Below are positions 1 through 8,965 of a stretch of DNA of 64,000 bases, in pieces. Numbering within the stretch: position 1 is the stretch's first letter; every line of letters begins with the position of its first letter. The DNA comes from CAWAQA01 sp963784065 (GTDB lineage: Bacteria; Acidobacteriota; Vicinamibacteria; Vicinamibacterales; UBA2999), in the NCBI GenBank assembly GCA_963784065.1, contig CAWAQA010000005.1, positions 496,001-560,000 on the forward strand. Reading direction: 5' to 3'. Made by a program: the position numbers and the translations under genes. The notes beneath the pieces were generated by a model. It was not told where the DNA came from. It searched no databases and saw nothing but the letters and a program-made list of their open reading frames with translations.

Positions 1-142
1 GCGAAGGGTCGCGAGGCCCGATTTTTCGTCGTCCTTCCGTTACGAAGACGTCAGAAGGGCCGTACACGGATGGATTCCAGAGGCGAAAGTCGGATCCTGT
101 CGGTTTTTCTTCTCCATTGTCGAGCCGATTCGAGTCACCGTC

Positions 143-1480
143 ATGGACGCGAGCATTTGGGACCAGATCCTCACGCGGATCGAGACCAAGGTTAACCGGC
201 ACAGCTTCTACACCTGGTTCAAGCCCACCTCGCTCGTCGCCGACGGTGGGAGTGCCATCACTATTCGTGTCCCGAACACCCTCTTCAAGGACTGGCTGAC
301 CAAGCACTATTCGGTGGTGCTCACCGAGGCGCTGGCGGAGGTCCGGCGGCCTGAAGCGTCGCTGATCTTCGTCTCCGAAGGCACGGTCGCCCCGCCGCCG
401 GCGGTGGACGCTGTGCCGGCGGCACCCGACGCGGACCTCGCGAACGGGGTCGTCACCACAGCCCTTGGCGGCCTGAACCCCCGCTACACCTTCGACACGT
501 TCATCGTCGGGCCATCGAACCAGTTCGCGCACGCCGCGTGTCGCGCCGTGGCCGAAGCCCCGTCCCGGTCGTACAACCCGCTGTTCATCTATGGCGGGGT
601 GGGACTCGGCAAGACGCACCTGATGCACGCCGTGGGGCAGTACGTGCTCCAGCACGACGTCGGGCTCAAGCTCACCTACATCTCGTCCGAGCGGTTCATG
701 AACGAGATGATCAACGCCCTGCGATACGACCGCATCCTCGACTTTCGCGAACGCTATCGCAGCGTGGACATCCTGCTCGTCGACGACATCCAGTTCGTGT
801 CGGGCAAGGAAGGCACGCAGACCGAGTTCTTCCATACTTTCAACGCGCTCTACGACTCGCAGAAGCAAATCGTGCTGAGCAGCGATCGGCCGCCGCACGA
901 GATCCCGGCGCTCGAGGAACGTCTGCGCTCGCGCTTCGAGTGGGGACTGATCGCGGACATTCAGGCGCCGGACATCGAGACGAAGGTCGCGATCCTCAAG
1001 CGGAAAGCCGAAGCCGAGCTCGTGCCGCTTCCCGACAACGTGGCGCTGTACATCGCCGGCCGCATCAAGTCGAACATCCGCGAGCTCGAGGGATCGTTGA
1101 TCCGGCTCATCGCCTACGCGTCGTTGACCGGGCGCGAGATCTCGCTCGAGTTGACGCAGGAAGTGCTGAAGAACGTCCTCGACCAGGACGACAAGGCGGT
1201 GACGATCGAAACGATTCAGAAATACATATCGGACTACTATCAGCTCAAGGTGGTCGAGCTGAAGTCGCGCAACAATTCAAAGTCGATCGCAATGCCGCGC
1301 CAGATCGCGATGTATCTGTGCAAGACGCTGACGCACGCCTCGCTTCCCGAGATCGGCCGGAGCTTCGGCGGAAAGCACCATTCGACCGTGATTCATTCGA
1401 TCAAAAAGGTGGATGAGCTGCGGAAAAAGGATGGAGATTTCAACAGCCTCATCACCAATTTCCTTCAGGCATTTCGTTGA
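143..1480 (+). CDS. dnaA: Chromosomal replication initiator protein DnaA
   Basis: DnaA binds the origin, opens the duplex as an ATP-bound oligomer and recruits the replicative helicase. The 445-residue product has the standard layout: N-terminal domain I (about 1-75), an Ala/Pro-rich linker (about 80-105), an AAA+ core with Walker A GGVGLGKTH near residue 150 and Walker B ILLVDDIQF near 211, and a C-terminal DNA-binding domain with the signature region GGKHHSTVIHSIKKV near 415. The length is normal and the frame is unbroken. The ATG at 143 gives the usual start (domain I begins at once with a WDQIL motif); no strong Shine-Dalgarno precedes it. The gene is followed by a non-coding gap with DnaA-box-like sites and then dnaN, the classic origin arrangement. 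Nothing recognisable lies in the 142 bases upstream. Confidence 0.98.
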   Translation: MDASIWDQILTRIETKVNRHSFYTWFKPTSLVADGGSAITIRVPNTLFKDWLTKHYSVVLTEALAEVRRPEASLIFVSEGTVAPPPAVDAVPAAPDADLANGVVTTALGGLNPRYTFDTFIVGPSNQFAHAACRAVAEAPSRSYNPLFIYGGVGLGKTHLMHAVGQYVLQHDVGLKLTYISSERFMNEMINALRYDRILDFRERYRSVDILLVDDIQFVSGKEGTQTEFFHTFNALYDSQKQIVLSSDRPPHEIPALEERLRSRFEWGLIADIQAPDIETKVAILKRKAEAELVPLPDNVALYIAGRIKSNIRELEGSLIRLIAYASLTGREISLELTQEVLKNVLDQDDKAVTIETIQKYISDYYQLKVVELKSRNNSKSIAMPRQIAMYLCKTLTHASLPEIGRSFGGKHHSTVIHSIKKVDELRKKDGDFNSLITNFLQAFR

Positions 1481-1744
1481 ATCCGGCGGCGTCCACAGCC
1501 TGCGCTCCGAGGCCGCCTGTGGATATTCCAGAGTCAGGATTTCGCACAGAATCTGCACCAGCGCCGAGGGCTGAAGCCGCAGATTTGTCCACAGCCTAAC
1601 TTGTTGACAGAAAAGAACTAATTGTCGTGTTTCCAGTTTTACACAGCACCTTATTTCCTATATAATTTCTCATCTCTTCTTCTTCCTCTGATCAGGATCA
1701 GTCAACAGCGGACGACCCCTCCGCTCGAGGTCACCACAAAGCCT
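1481..1744. other. Candidate replication origin (oriC) between dnaA and dnaN
   Basis: This gap has no convincing gene. It contains DnaA-box-like nonamers: TGTGGATAT at 1518-1526 (reverse complement ATATCCACA), TTGTCCACA at 1585-1593, and TTTTACACA at 1637-1645, which fits TTWTNCACA exactly. The first two each differ from the consensus at one position. From about 1601 to 1690 the sequence is distinctly AT-rich compared with its surroundings, a plausible DNA unwinding element. Position next to dnaA plus boxes plus the AT-rich tract support an origin. GC-skew over the whole chromosome would decide it. Confidence 0.6.
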
Positions 1745-2866
1745 ATGGAACTCGTTGTCCGGAAGAATGAGCTTCTGCGAGAACTGCAACTTTTCCAGGG
1801 CATCGTGGAACGCAAGAACACGATTCCGATTCTGGCGAACGTCCTCATCGAGGCAAAAGGTGACGAGGTGCGGATGCTGGCGACCGACCTCGAGGTCGCG
1901 CTGCGCAGCCGGTGCCAGGCCTCGGTCGCCAAGGGCGGTTCGCTGACCTTGCCGGCCAAGAAACTCTACGAGATCCTGAAGGCGTTGCCTGAGACAGACG
2001 TTCGAATCGAGGAAGACAAGAACGGAGTCAAGGTAGCGGCGGACCGTTTCGACTCGCGCATGCAGACGCTGCCGCGTGAGGACTTCCCCACCCTGCCCGA
2101 GGCTGCCGGTACCGCGCGCGCCTCGCTGTCGCGCGACGCGCTGCGCGAGATGGTGGCGAAGACGCAGTTTGCGATCACGGGCGAGGACACCCGCTACTTC
2201 CTCAACGGCGCGCTGTTCGTGCTGCGCGTCGACTCGATGAGCCTCGTCGCCACCGACGGACACCGCCTGGCGCTGGTCACCGTCAAGCGCGAGAGCAAGG
2301 ACCAGGAGGTCATCAAACCGGGCGAGGAAGTGAAGGTCATCCTGCCGAAGAAGACGCTGCTCGAGCTGGGGAAACTCCTCAGCGAGGGAGAAGGCGACAT
2401 TCACTACGAGCGCGGCGAGAACCACCTGTTCTTCGAAGTGGGCGGCCGTGTGCTCATCTCGCGGATGATCGACGGCCAGTTCCCGGCGTACGAGCGCGTC
2501 ATCCCGAAGGGCAACGACAAGGACATCGAGTTCGAGCGCGAGCGCCTGACCAGTGCGGTGAAGCGCGTGGCGCTGCTCTCGAACGAACGCTCGCGCGCGG
2601 TCAAGTTCGAGATCGACAAGGGCAAGGTCGAGGTGACGTCGAGCAGTTCCGAATTCGGCGAGGCCCGCGAGCAGTTGCCGGTGGACTACAACGGGACGGC
2701 GATGACGATCTCGTTCAACGCGCAGTACGTCCTGGACTTCCTCAACGTGGCGGACACCGATGTCGTGTCGCTCTCGCTGAAGGACGAAGTGAGCCAGGCG
2801 GTGATGAAGCCGATCGGCGCGGAGGGGTACGACTACACCTACGTGATCATGCCGATGCGGATCTGA
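1745..2866 (+). CDS. dnaN: DNA polymerase III subunit beta (sliding clamp)
   Basis: The beta clamp is a ring-shaped dimer that tethers DNA polymerase III to DNA. The 373-residue product shows three clamp domains; the start MELVVRKNELLRELQLFQG, the central block TDGHRLALV near residue 180 and the ending YVIMPMRI are characteristic. An in-frame alternative start exists 123 bases upstream (TTG at 1622), but the family always begins at the block encoded from the ATG at 1745, so that start was chosen. The reading frame is intact. gyrB follows after 14 bases, so dnaN and gyrB are probably cotranscribed; recF, which often sits between them, is absent. Confidence 0.97.
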   Translation: MELVVRKNELLRELQLFQGIVERKNTIPILANVLIEAKGDEVRMLATDLEVALRSRCQASVAKGGSLTLPAKKLYEILKALPETDVRIEEDKNGVKVAADRFDSRMQTLPREDFPTLPEAAGTARASLSRDALREMVAKTQFAITGEDTRYFLNGALFVLRVDSMSLVATDGHRLALVTVKRESKDQEVIKPGEEVKVILPKKTLLELGKLLSEGEGDIHYERGENHLFFEVGGRVLISRMIDGQFPAYERVIPKGNDKDIEFERERLTSAVKRVALLSNERSRAVKFEIDKGKVEVTSSSSEFGEAREQLPVDYNGTAMTISFNAQYVLDFLNVADTDVVSLSLKDEVSQAVMKPIGAEGYDYTYVIMPMRI

Positions 2867-2880
2867 GGCAAGGACGACAT

Positions 2881-5511
2881 TTGGCACATTCCGAACAGCA
2901 GCAGACGCCGGAAGCCCTCCTCACGCCGGACTCCCCCGCACCGGCGGGCTCGAACGGGAACGGGTCAGCCGACGACTACGGCGCGGACAAGATCAAGGTT
3001 CTGGAAGGTCTCGAGGCCGTCCGGAAGCGGCCGGCCATGTACATCGGCTCGACCGGCGCACCCGGCTTGCACCACCTCGTGTACGAGATCGTGGACAACT
3101 CGATCGACGAGGCGCTGGCCGGCTATTGCGACCAGATCAACGTCACGATCCACATCGACAACTCGATTACGGTGGTCGACAACGGCCGCGGCATTCCCGT
3201 GGATCGCCACGAGAGCGGCAAGTCGGCCGCCGAGGTCGTGCTGACCGTGCTGCACGCCGGCGGCAAGTTCGACAACGACAGCTACAAGGTATCGGGCGGC
3301 CTGCACGGCGTTGGCGTGTCGGTCGTCAACGCGCTCTCCGAGCGGCTCGACCTCGAAATCTGGCGCAACGGGCAGGTCTATCAGCAGAGTTACGAGCGCG
3401 GCGTTCCGATCAAGGACCTCGAGGCCACCGGCACGACGCAGCGCCGCGGCACCAAGGTCACGTTCAAGGCCGACCCGCAGGTGTTCGAAACGACGGAATA
3501 CAGCTTCGATACCCTGGCGCAGCGCCTGCGCGAGCTCGCCTTCCTCAACGGCGGCATCCTCATCACGATCGAAGACGAGCGCGATGGCAAGAGCCACAAG
3601 TTCCAGTACCGAGGGCGGCATCGTTTCGTTCGTCCAGCACCTGAACAAGAACAAGGCGGTCGTCAACGACAAGCCGATCTTCATGAAGGGGAGCAAGGAC
3701 GGGATCGAAGCCGAGATCGCGCTGCAGTGGAACGACACCTACACGGAGCTGGTGTTCACCTTCGCGAACAACATCAACACGCACGAAGGCGGCACGCACC
3801 TCTCAGGGTTCCGCTCGGCGCTGACCCGCACCATCAACGCCTACGCCGCGAAGAGCAACCTGGCGAAGGACCTCAAGGACGCCAGCATCAGCGGCGACGA
3901 CATCCGCGAAGGACTCACCGGCTGTCGTCAGCGTGAAGATTCCGCAGCCGCAGTTCGAGGGGCAGACGAAGACGAAGCTCGGGAACACCGAGGTCAAGGG
4001 CATTGTCGAGGCCATCGTCAACGACAAGCTCGGGCAGTACCTCGAAGAGAACCCGGCGGTCGCGAAGCGCGTGATCGGGAAGGCCGTCGACGCCGCGCGG
4101 GCGCGAGAGGCCGCCCGCAAGGCGCGAGATCTCGTTCGCCGCAAGGGGGCGCTCGACGGCAGCAGCCTGCCGGGCAAGCTTGCCGACTGCCAGGAGCGCG
4201 ATCCCGCACAAAGCGAGATCTACATCGTCGAGGGTGAATCGGCAGGCGGCTCCGCGAAGCAGGGACGCGACCGGCGGTTTCAGGCGATCCTGCCGATCAA
4301 AGGCAAGATCCTGAACGTCGAGAAGGCGCGCTTCGACAAGATGCTCGGCAGCGACGAGATCAAGACGATGATCGCGGCGCTCGGGTGCGGCATCGGGATC
4401 GAGGACTTCGACATCGAGAAGCTCCGCTATCACCGCGTCATCATCATGACCGACGCCGACGTCGACGGCTCCCATATCCGCACGCTGCTGCTGACGTTCT
4501 TCTACCGGCAGATGGCGCCGCTCATCGACCGCGGCCACATCTACATCGCCCAGCCGCCGCTCTTCCGCGCCAAGCGCGGACGGACGGAGAACTACATCAA
4601 GAACGAGCAGGATCTCGAGGGCTTCCTGATCCGCCGTGCCGTCGAATCGCGCGTCGTCAAGCTCGCCGATGGCGGCGAGATCTTCGGCGAACCGCTCGAA
4701 CGGCAGTTGCAGCGCATGATGGCCTACCGGCAGCTGCTGCAGAAAGTGACCCGGCGCGGCACGCCCGTGGATATCGTCACCGCGCTGCTCGAAGCCGACG
4801 CGCGCGACAAGTCGTTCTTCGAGCAGCGCGACCGCCTCGAGGAGATTGCCGCGCGCATGACCACGCCGGCGCGGACGGTATCGGTCACCCGCGACGACGC
4901 GCACAACGTGTTCGCGCTGGCCATCGAGGACCGGACGCAGGGCTACCCGCGCGGCTACGAGATCGGCCTCGACTTCATCACCTCCGGTGAGTACCGCACC
5001 CTCGCCGCCGCGTATCGCGAGATCGAGCAGATCAAGTTTCCCGTCGTCGTCAAGGTCACCGACGCGTCTCGCGAAGAGGACGTCGCCGGAGGACACCGGC
5101 GTGGCCGCGGCGGACGACTCCGCCATCGGCGGGGCACCACTCGACGACGCGACGAAGCTCGCCGCGGAGCCGAAGCCGTCGTCGGCTTCCGCGGAAGGCC
5201 AGGTGCCGATCGCGCGCGGCAAGAAGGAGCCCGACGTCACGCTGAAAGGCATCGACGAGTTCGTCGATTACTTCATCACCGCCGGCAAGAAGGGCATCGC
5301 GATCAACCGCTACAAGGGCCTGGGCGAGATGAATCCGGACACGCTCTGGACGACGACCATGGACCCCGAGAACCGGACGCTGCTCCAGGTCCGCGCCGAG
5401 GACCACGCCGAGGCGGACCAGATGTTCACCACGCTGATGGGCGACCAGGTGGAGCCGCGGCGCAAGTTCATCGAGGACAACGCGCTCGACGTGAGGAACC
5501 TGGACGTCTAG
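2881..5511 (+). CDS. gyrB: DNA gyrase subunit B, interrupted by three apparent frameshifts
   Basis: GyrB supplies the ATPase of gyrase, which introduces negative supercoils. The start is TTG at 2881, preceded by AGGA at 2871-2874. The GHKL ATPase domain carries EIVDNSIDEA and DNGRGIPV; the transducer and TOPRIM parts follow with EGESAGGSAKQGRDR and MTDADVDGSHIR; the C-terminal end has KGLGEMNPDTLW. The frame breaks three times: an extra C at about 3609, an extra G at 3920, and one extra base between about 5065 and 5095. Each repair restores continuous GyrB similarity, and the repaired protein is about 875 residues. That is longer than usual because of a poorly conserved acidic/alanine-rich stretch of about 50 residues before the KGLGEM motif. 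Three independent one-base insertions in an essential gene point to sequence error, not a pseudogene. Confidence 0.93.
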
Positions 5512-5514
5512 ACC

Positions 5515-5586
5515 GGGCTCCGGACTTCGGGCTCCGGACTTCGGGCGAGTCGAGGCCCGGAGTCCGCAGCCTGAAGCCCGGAGCCG
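5515..5586. repeat. Tandem-word inverted repeat between gyrB and gyrA
   Basis: Immediately after the gyrB stop, a word of the form CGGGCTCCGGACTT is repeated in tandem (about 5515-5545). A second arm at about 5557-5585 carries the reverse-complement words (CCCGGAGTCC, GAAGCCCGGAGCC). The two arms can fold into a long stem, and a T-rich stretch (TCTTTTGCTTT, from about 5590) follows, so it may act as a terminator for gyrB. It belongs to the family of junction repeats seen elsewhere in this window. Confidence 0.6.
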
Positions 5587-5602
5587 ACGCTCTTTTGCTT
5601 TC

Positions 5603-8069
5603 ATGAATACACCGACACCGCAGAACCGCATCCCCGTCAACATCGAAGACGAGATGAAGCGCTCGTACATGGATTACGCCATGAGCGTAATCATCGGGCG
5701 AGCGCTGCCCGACGTACGAGACGGCCTCAAGCCGGCGCATCGCCGCGTGCTCTACGGCATGAAGGCGATGGGGCTGTCGGCGACGCGCGGATACCGCAAG
5801 TGCGCGAAGATCGTCGGCGAGGTGATGGGCAACTATCATCCGCACGGCGACGCCTCGATCTACGACACGCTCGTCCGGCTCGCGCAGGACTTCAACATGC
5901 GCGCCCCGCTCGTGGACGGCCAGGGCAACTTCGGATCGATCGATGGCGACCCGCCAGCGGCGATGCGGTATACGGAGGCGCGGCTCGAGGCGCTCGGCGA
6001 CGAGATGATGACGGATCTCGACAAGGAGACCGTCGACTTCGTTCCCAATTACGACGAGACCACCGAAGAGCCCACGGTGCTGCCCTCTCCGTTCCCGAAC
6101 CTCCTGGTGAACGGGTCGGCCGGTATCGCCGTCGGCATGGCCACGAACATCCCGCCGCACAACATGCGCGAGGTGATCGAGGCCGCCATCTGGACGATCG
6201 AGAGCGCGCAGAGTGAGGTGCCCCCGACCGTCGCAGAGAAGCAGCGCAAGCTTCTCGAGCTCGTGCCCGGGCCCGACTTCCCCACCGGCGGCTACATCGT
6301 CGGCCGGCAGGGGATCCAGCAGGCCTACCTGACCGGGCGCGGCAGCGTGCTGATGCGCGCGAAAGCGGAGATCGAGGTCTCGAAGAAGGGCGACCGCTCA
6401 TCGATCGTCATCGACGAGATTCCCTACCAGGTGAACAAGGCGCGGCTCATCGAGCGCATCGCGGAACTGGTGCGGGAGAAGACGATCGAAGGCATCTCGG
6501 ACATCCGCGACGAATCCGACCGCGACGGCATGCGGATCGTCATCGACCTGAAGCGCGGCGAGGTCGGCGAGGTCATCCTCAACAACCTGTACAAGCACAC
6601 CGCGCTGCAGGGCAGCTTCGGCATCATCATGCTGGCGATCATCGGCGGACGGCCGAAGGTGCTGTCGCTGTTCGAGATGATCGACACGTTCATCGAGTTC
6701 CGCCGCGAGGTCGTGCGGCGGCGGACCGAGTACGAGCTGCGCAAGGCGGAAGCGCGCCGCCACATCCTCGCGGGTCTGAAGATCGCGCTCGACAACCTCG
6801 ACGCCGTGATCGCGCTGATCCGCCAGGCGAAGAGCCCGGGCGAGGCGCGAGAGGGCCTGATCGCGCGGCTTCGCGCTGTCGCAGATCCAGGCCCAGGCCA
6901 TCCTCGACATGCAGCTGCAGCGCCTGACCGGCCTCGAGCGGCAGAAGATCCTCGACGAGCTCGCCGAGCTGCTGAAGCTGATCGAACGCCTGCTCGCGAT
7001 CCTCGCCAGCGACAAGCTGGTGATGCAGATCATCGTTGACGAGCTGCGCCGGGTGCAGACGAAGTACGGCGGCGACCGGCGCACGCAGATCCTCGCCGAA
7101 GAGGGCGAGTTCCAGATCGAGGACCTGATCGCCGACGAAGAGGTTGCGATCACGGTCAGCAACACCGGCTACATCAAGCGCACCGCGATCACGAACTATC
7201 GCAACCAGCGACGCGGCGGCAAGGGCCGGATCGGCATGCGGACGCGCGAGGAGGACTTCGTCAGCCACCTCTTCGTGGCCTCGACGCACGCCTACATCAT
7301 GATCTTTTCGGACCGCGGCCGCGCCTACTGGCTCAAAGTCCACCACATCCCGGACGTGGGCCCGGACGGCCGCGGCAAGGCGATCGCCAACCTCGTCTCC
7401 ATGGAGGAAGGCGAGCGCATCGCGGCGCTGCTCACCGTCAAGGAGTTCGAGGAAGACAAGTTCATCGTCATGGGGACCAAGCGCGGCGTGGTCAAGAAGA
7501 CGGAGCTTCCGGCCTTCAGCAACCCGCGCGCCGGCGGCATCATCGCGATGGGCGTCGAGGAAGGCGACTCGGTCATCGCGGTGCAGGTCTCCGACGGGAA
7601 GAACGAGATGTTCATCGGCACGCGCGACGGCATGTCGATCCGGTTCCCGGAAACGGACGTCAGGCCCATGGGCCGCACGGCATACGGCGTTCGCGGCATC
7701 GCCCTCCGGGCCGATGACGCGGTGGTCGCGATGGAAGTGCTGACCCCGGGCGGCACAATCCTGTCGGTCACCGAGCAGGGCTATGGCAAGCGGACGGAGA
7801 TCGACGAGTATCGGGTCCAGTCCCGTGGCGGCATCGGCATCATCAACATCCAGACCAGCGACCGCAACGGCAAGGTTGTCGGCATCGCCCGCGTCACGGA
7901 TGAGGACGAGCTGATGCTCATCACGCAGCAGGGCAAGATCCTGCGGATGGCGTCCAAGGACATCCGCACGATCGGCCGGTCTACGCAGGGTGTGCGGCTG
8001 ATCGACATCGAGGGCGACGATCGCGCCGTCTCGATCGCACGGCTTGCCGAGAAGGACGAAGAGGAGTAG
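5603..8069 (+). CDS. gyrA: DNA gyrase subunit A, one apparent frameshift
   Basis: GyrA breaks and rejoins DNA in the gyrase A2B2 complex. The repaired product is about 821 residues. It begins NTPTPQNRIPVNIEDEMKRS, contains the quinolone-determining region GDASIYDTLVRLAQ and the catalytic tyrosine in AAMRYTEARL (near residue 120), and ends in a beta-pinwheel domain. The GyrA box QRRGGKG near residue 535 argues for gyrase and not topoisomerase IV. The frame shifts by one inserted base at about 6867-6870 (G/C-rich run after the ARL codons); downstream translation resumes as ALSQIQAQAILDMQLQRL. The rest of the gene is clean. gyrB lies about 90 bases upstream and is separated by a hairpin-forming repeat. 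Confidence 0.95.
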
Positions 8070-8082
8070 CCTCTCGTTCCTG

Positions 8083-8188
8083 AAGGGCCCAGGGCTCAGG
8101 CCCCAGGGCTCAGAGTTGTCTCAGGAATCAGTCCTGAGGCCTGAGCAGCCCTGACCCTGCCCCTGAGCCCCGAGGGCTCCGGGAGGCC
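8083..8188. repeat. Tandem-word inverted repeat between gyrA and the lipoprotein gene
   Basis: The gap is filled by repeats of the words CCAGGGCTCAGG and CCCAGGGCTCAG on one side and their inverted forms (CCTGAGGCCTGAG, CCCTGAGCCCCGAGG) on the other, with a short spacer near 8115-8135. It can form one or more stable stems and may terminate gyrA transcription. The wording differs from the gyrB-gyrA repeat but the architecture is the same. Confidence 0.6.
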
Positions 8189-8191
8189 TGA

Positions 8192-8935
8192 ATGTCCTCT
8201 TCACGCGCCCATTCCCTCGTATCGCTCGTCATCGCCGTCATGGGCCTCGCATTCTTCGAGGCCGCCTGCAGTTCGGCACCGCCGGAACAAGTCCTCCTGA
8301 CCAATTTCTTCCGCGCGGCACGCGTCCGCGACAACACCACCCTCGGCAACCTCGCCGCCGTGACCTTCAACCCGCGCACCGAAGGCACGGTCGAGGATTT
8401 CGAGATCGTGGCCGTCGGGCCCGAGCAGCGCCGGCCCGTGCAGATTCGCGCGCTGATGGATGAAGAGGCGAAGGCCAGGGAGGACGAGGAAGCGTTCGGG
8501 CGCAAGCGCGTCGAGTTCCAGAACGCGAACCAGGAAGCCATCAACCGCGTGGCCAAGGCGGAGAGCGCGCGTCAGCCGGTGCGCGGTACCGATGCCGAGG
8601 TGCTGGCGTCGCTCACCAGGTGGCGAGCGGAGCAGGCCCAGCATTCCCGCAGGCTGTCCGATGTGCGCACGCGGCTGTCGCGCGAACGCAACCAGGCTGT
8701 CAGCAGCCTGACGGGGCCCGGGCAGCCTGACGTGGACATCTCGAACATGGACGTGGAGCTCGTGAGCAAGCAGGTGACAGTGAACGCGCAGGTGCGGACG
8801 CCTGAAGGTCAGACTGTGCCACGCACGCTCATCTTCACGTTCCAGCGCGCCGCGGCGAACGAAGGGGGCCAGGCGCGCGAGGGCCGGTGGCTGATCACCA
8901 GCCTGCAGCAGCAGGGTTCGACGCCGACGTCGTAG
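8192..8935 (+). CDS. Predicted lipoprotein of unknown function
   Basis: The 247-residue product begins with a short positively charged end, a hydrophobic stretch and a cysteine at about residue 26 (FFEAACSSAP), a plausible lipobox, so it is probably anchored to a membrane by lipid. The mature part is hydrophilic: a region about 35-75 resembles a small beta-rich domain (TVEDFEIVAVGPEQRRPVQI), residues about 90-185 are rich in Glu, Arg and Ala and probably form a helical coiled coil, and the C-terminal part is again beta-like (ITSLQQQ). I do not recognise the family. It is a single gene between gyrA and the convergent helicase gene. Confidence 0.8.
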   Translation: MSSSRAHSLVSLVIAVMGLAFFEAACSSAPPEQVLLTNFFRAARVRDNTTLGNLAAVTFNPRTEGTVEDFEIVAVGPEQRRPVQIRALMDEEAKAREDEEAFGRKRVEFQNANQEAINRVAKAESARQPVRGTDAEVLASLTRWRAEQAQHSRRLSDVRTRLSRERNQAVSSLTGPGQPDVDISNMDVELVSKQVTVNAQVRTPEGQTVPRTLIFTFQRAAANEGGQAREGRWLITSLQQQGSTPTS

Positions 8936-8965
8936 GCCGGGCCGGCTTCAGCCGGCGCATAGCAC

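Noticed and set aside
3600..5100. Programmed ribosomal frameshifting in gyrB
   Set aside because: There are three different sites with no common slippery sequence, and similar breaks occur in many unrelated genes; sequence error explains all of them.
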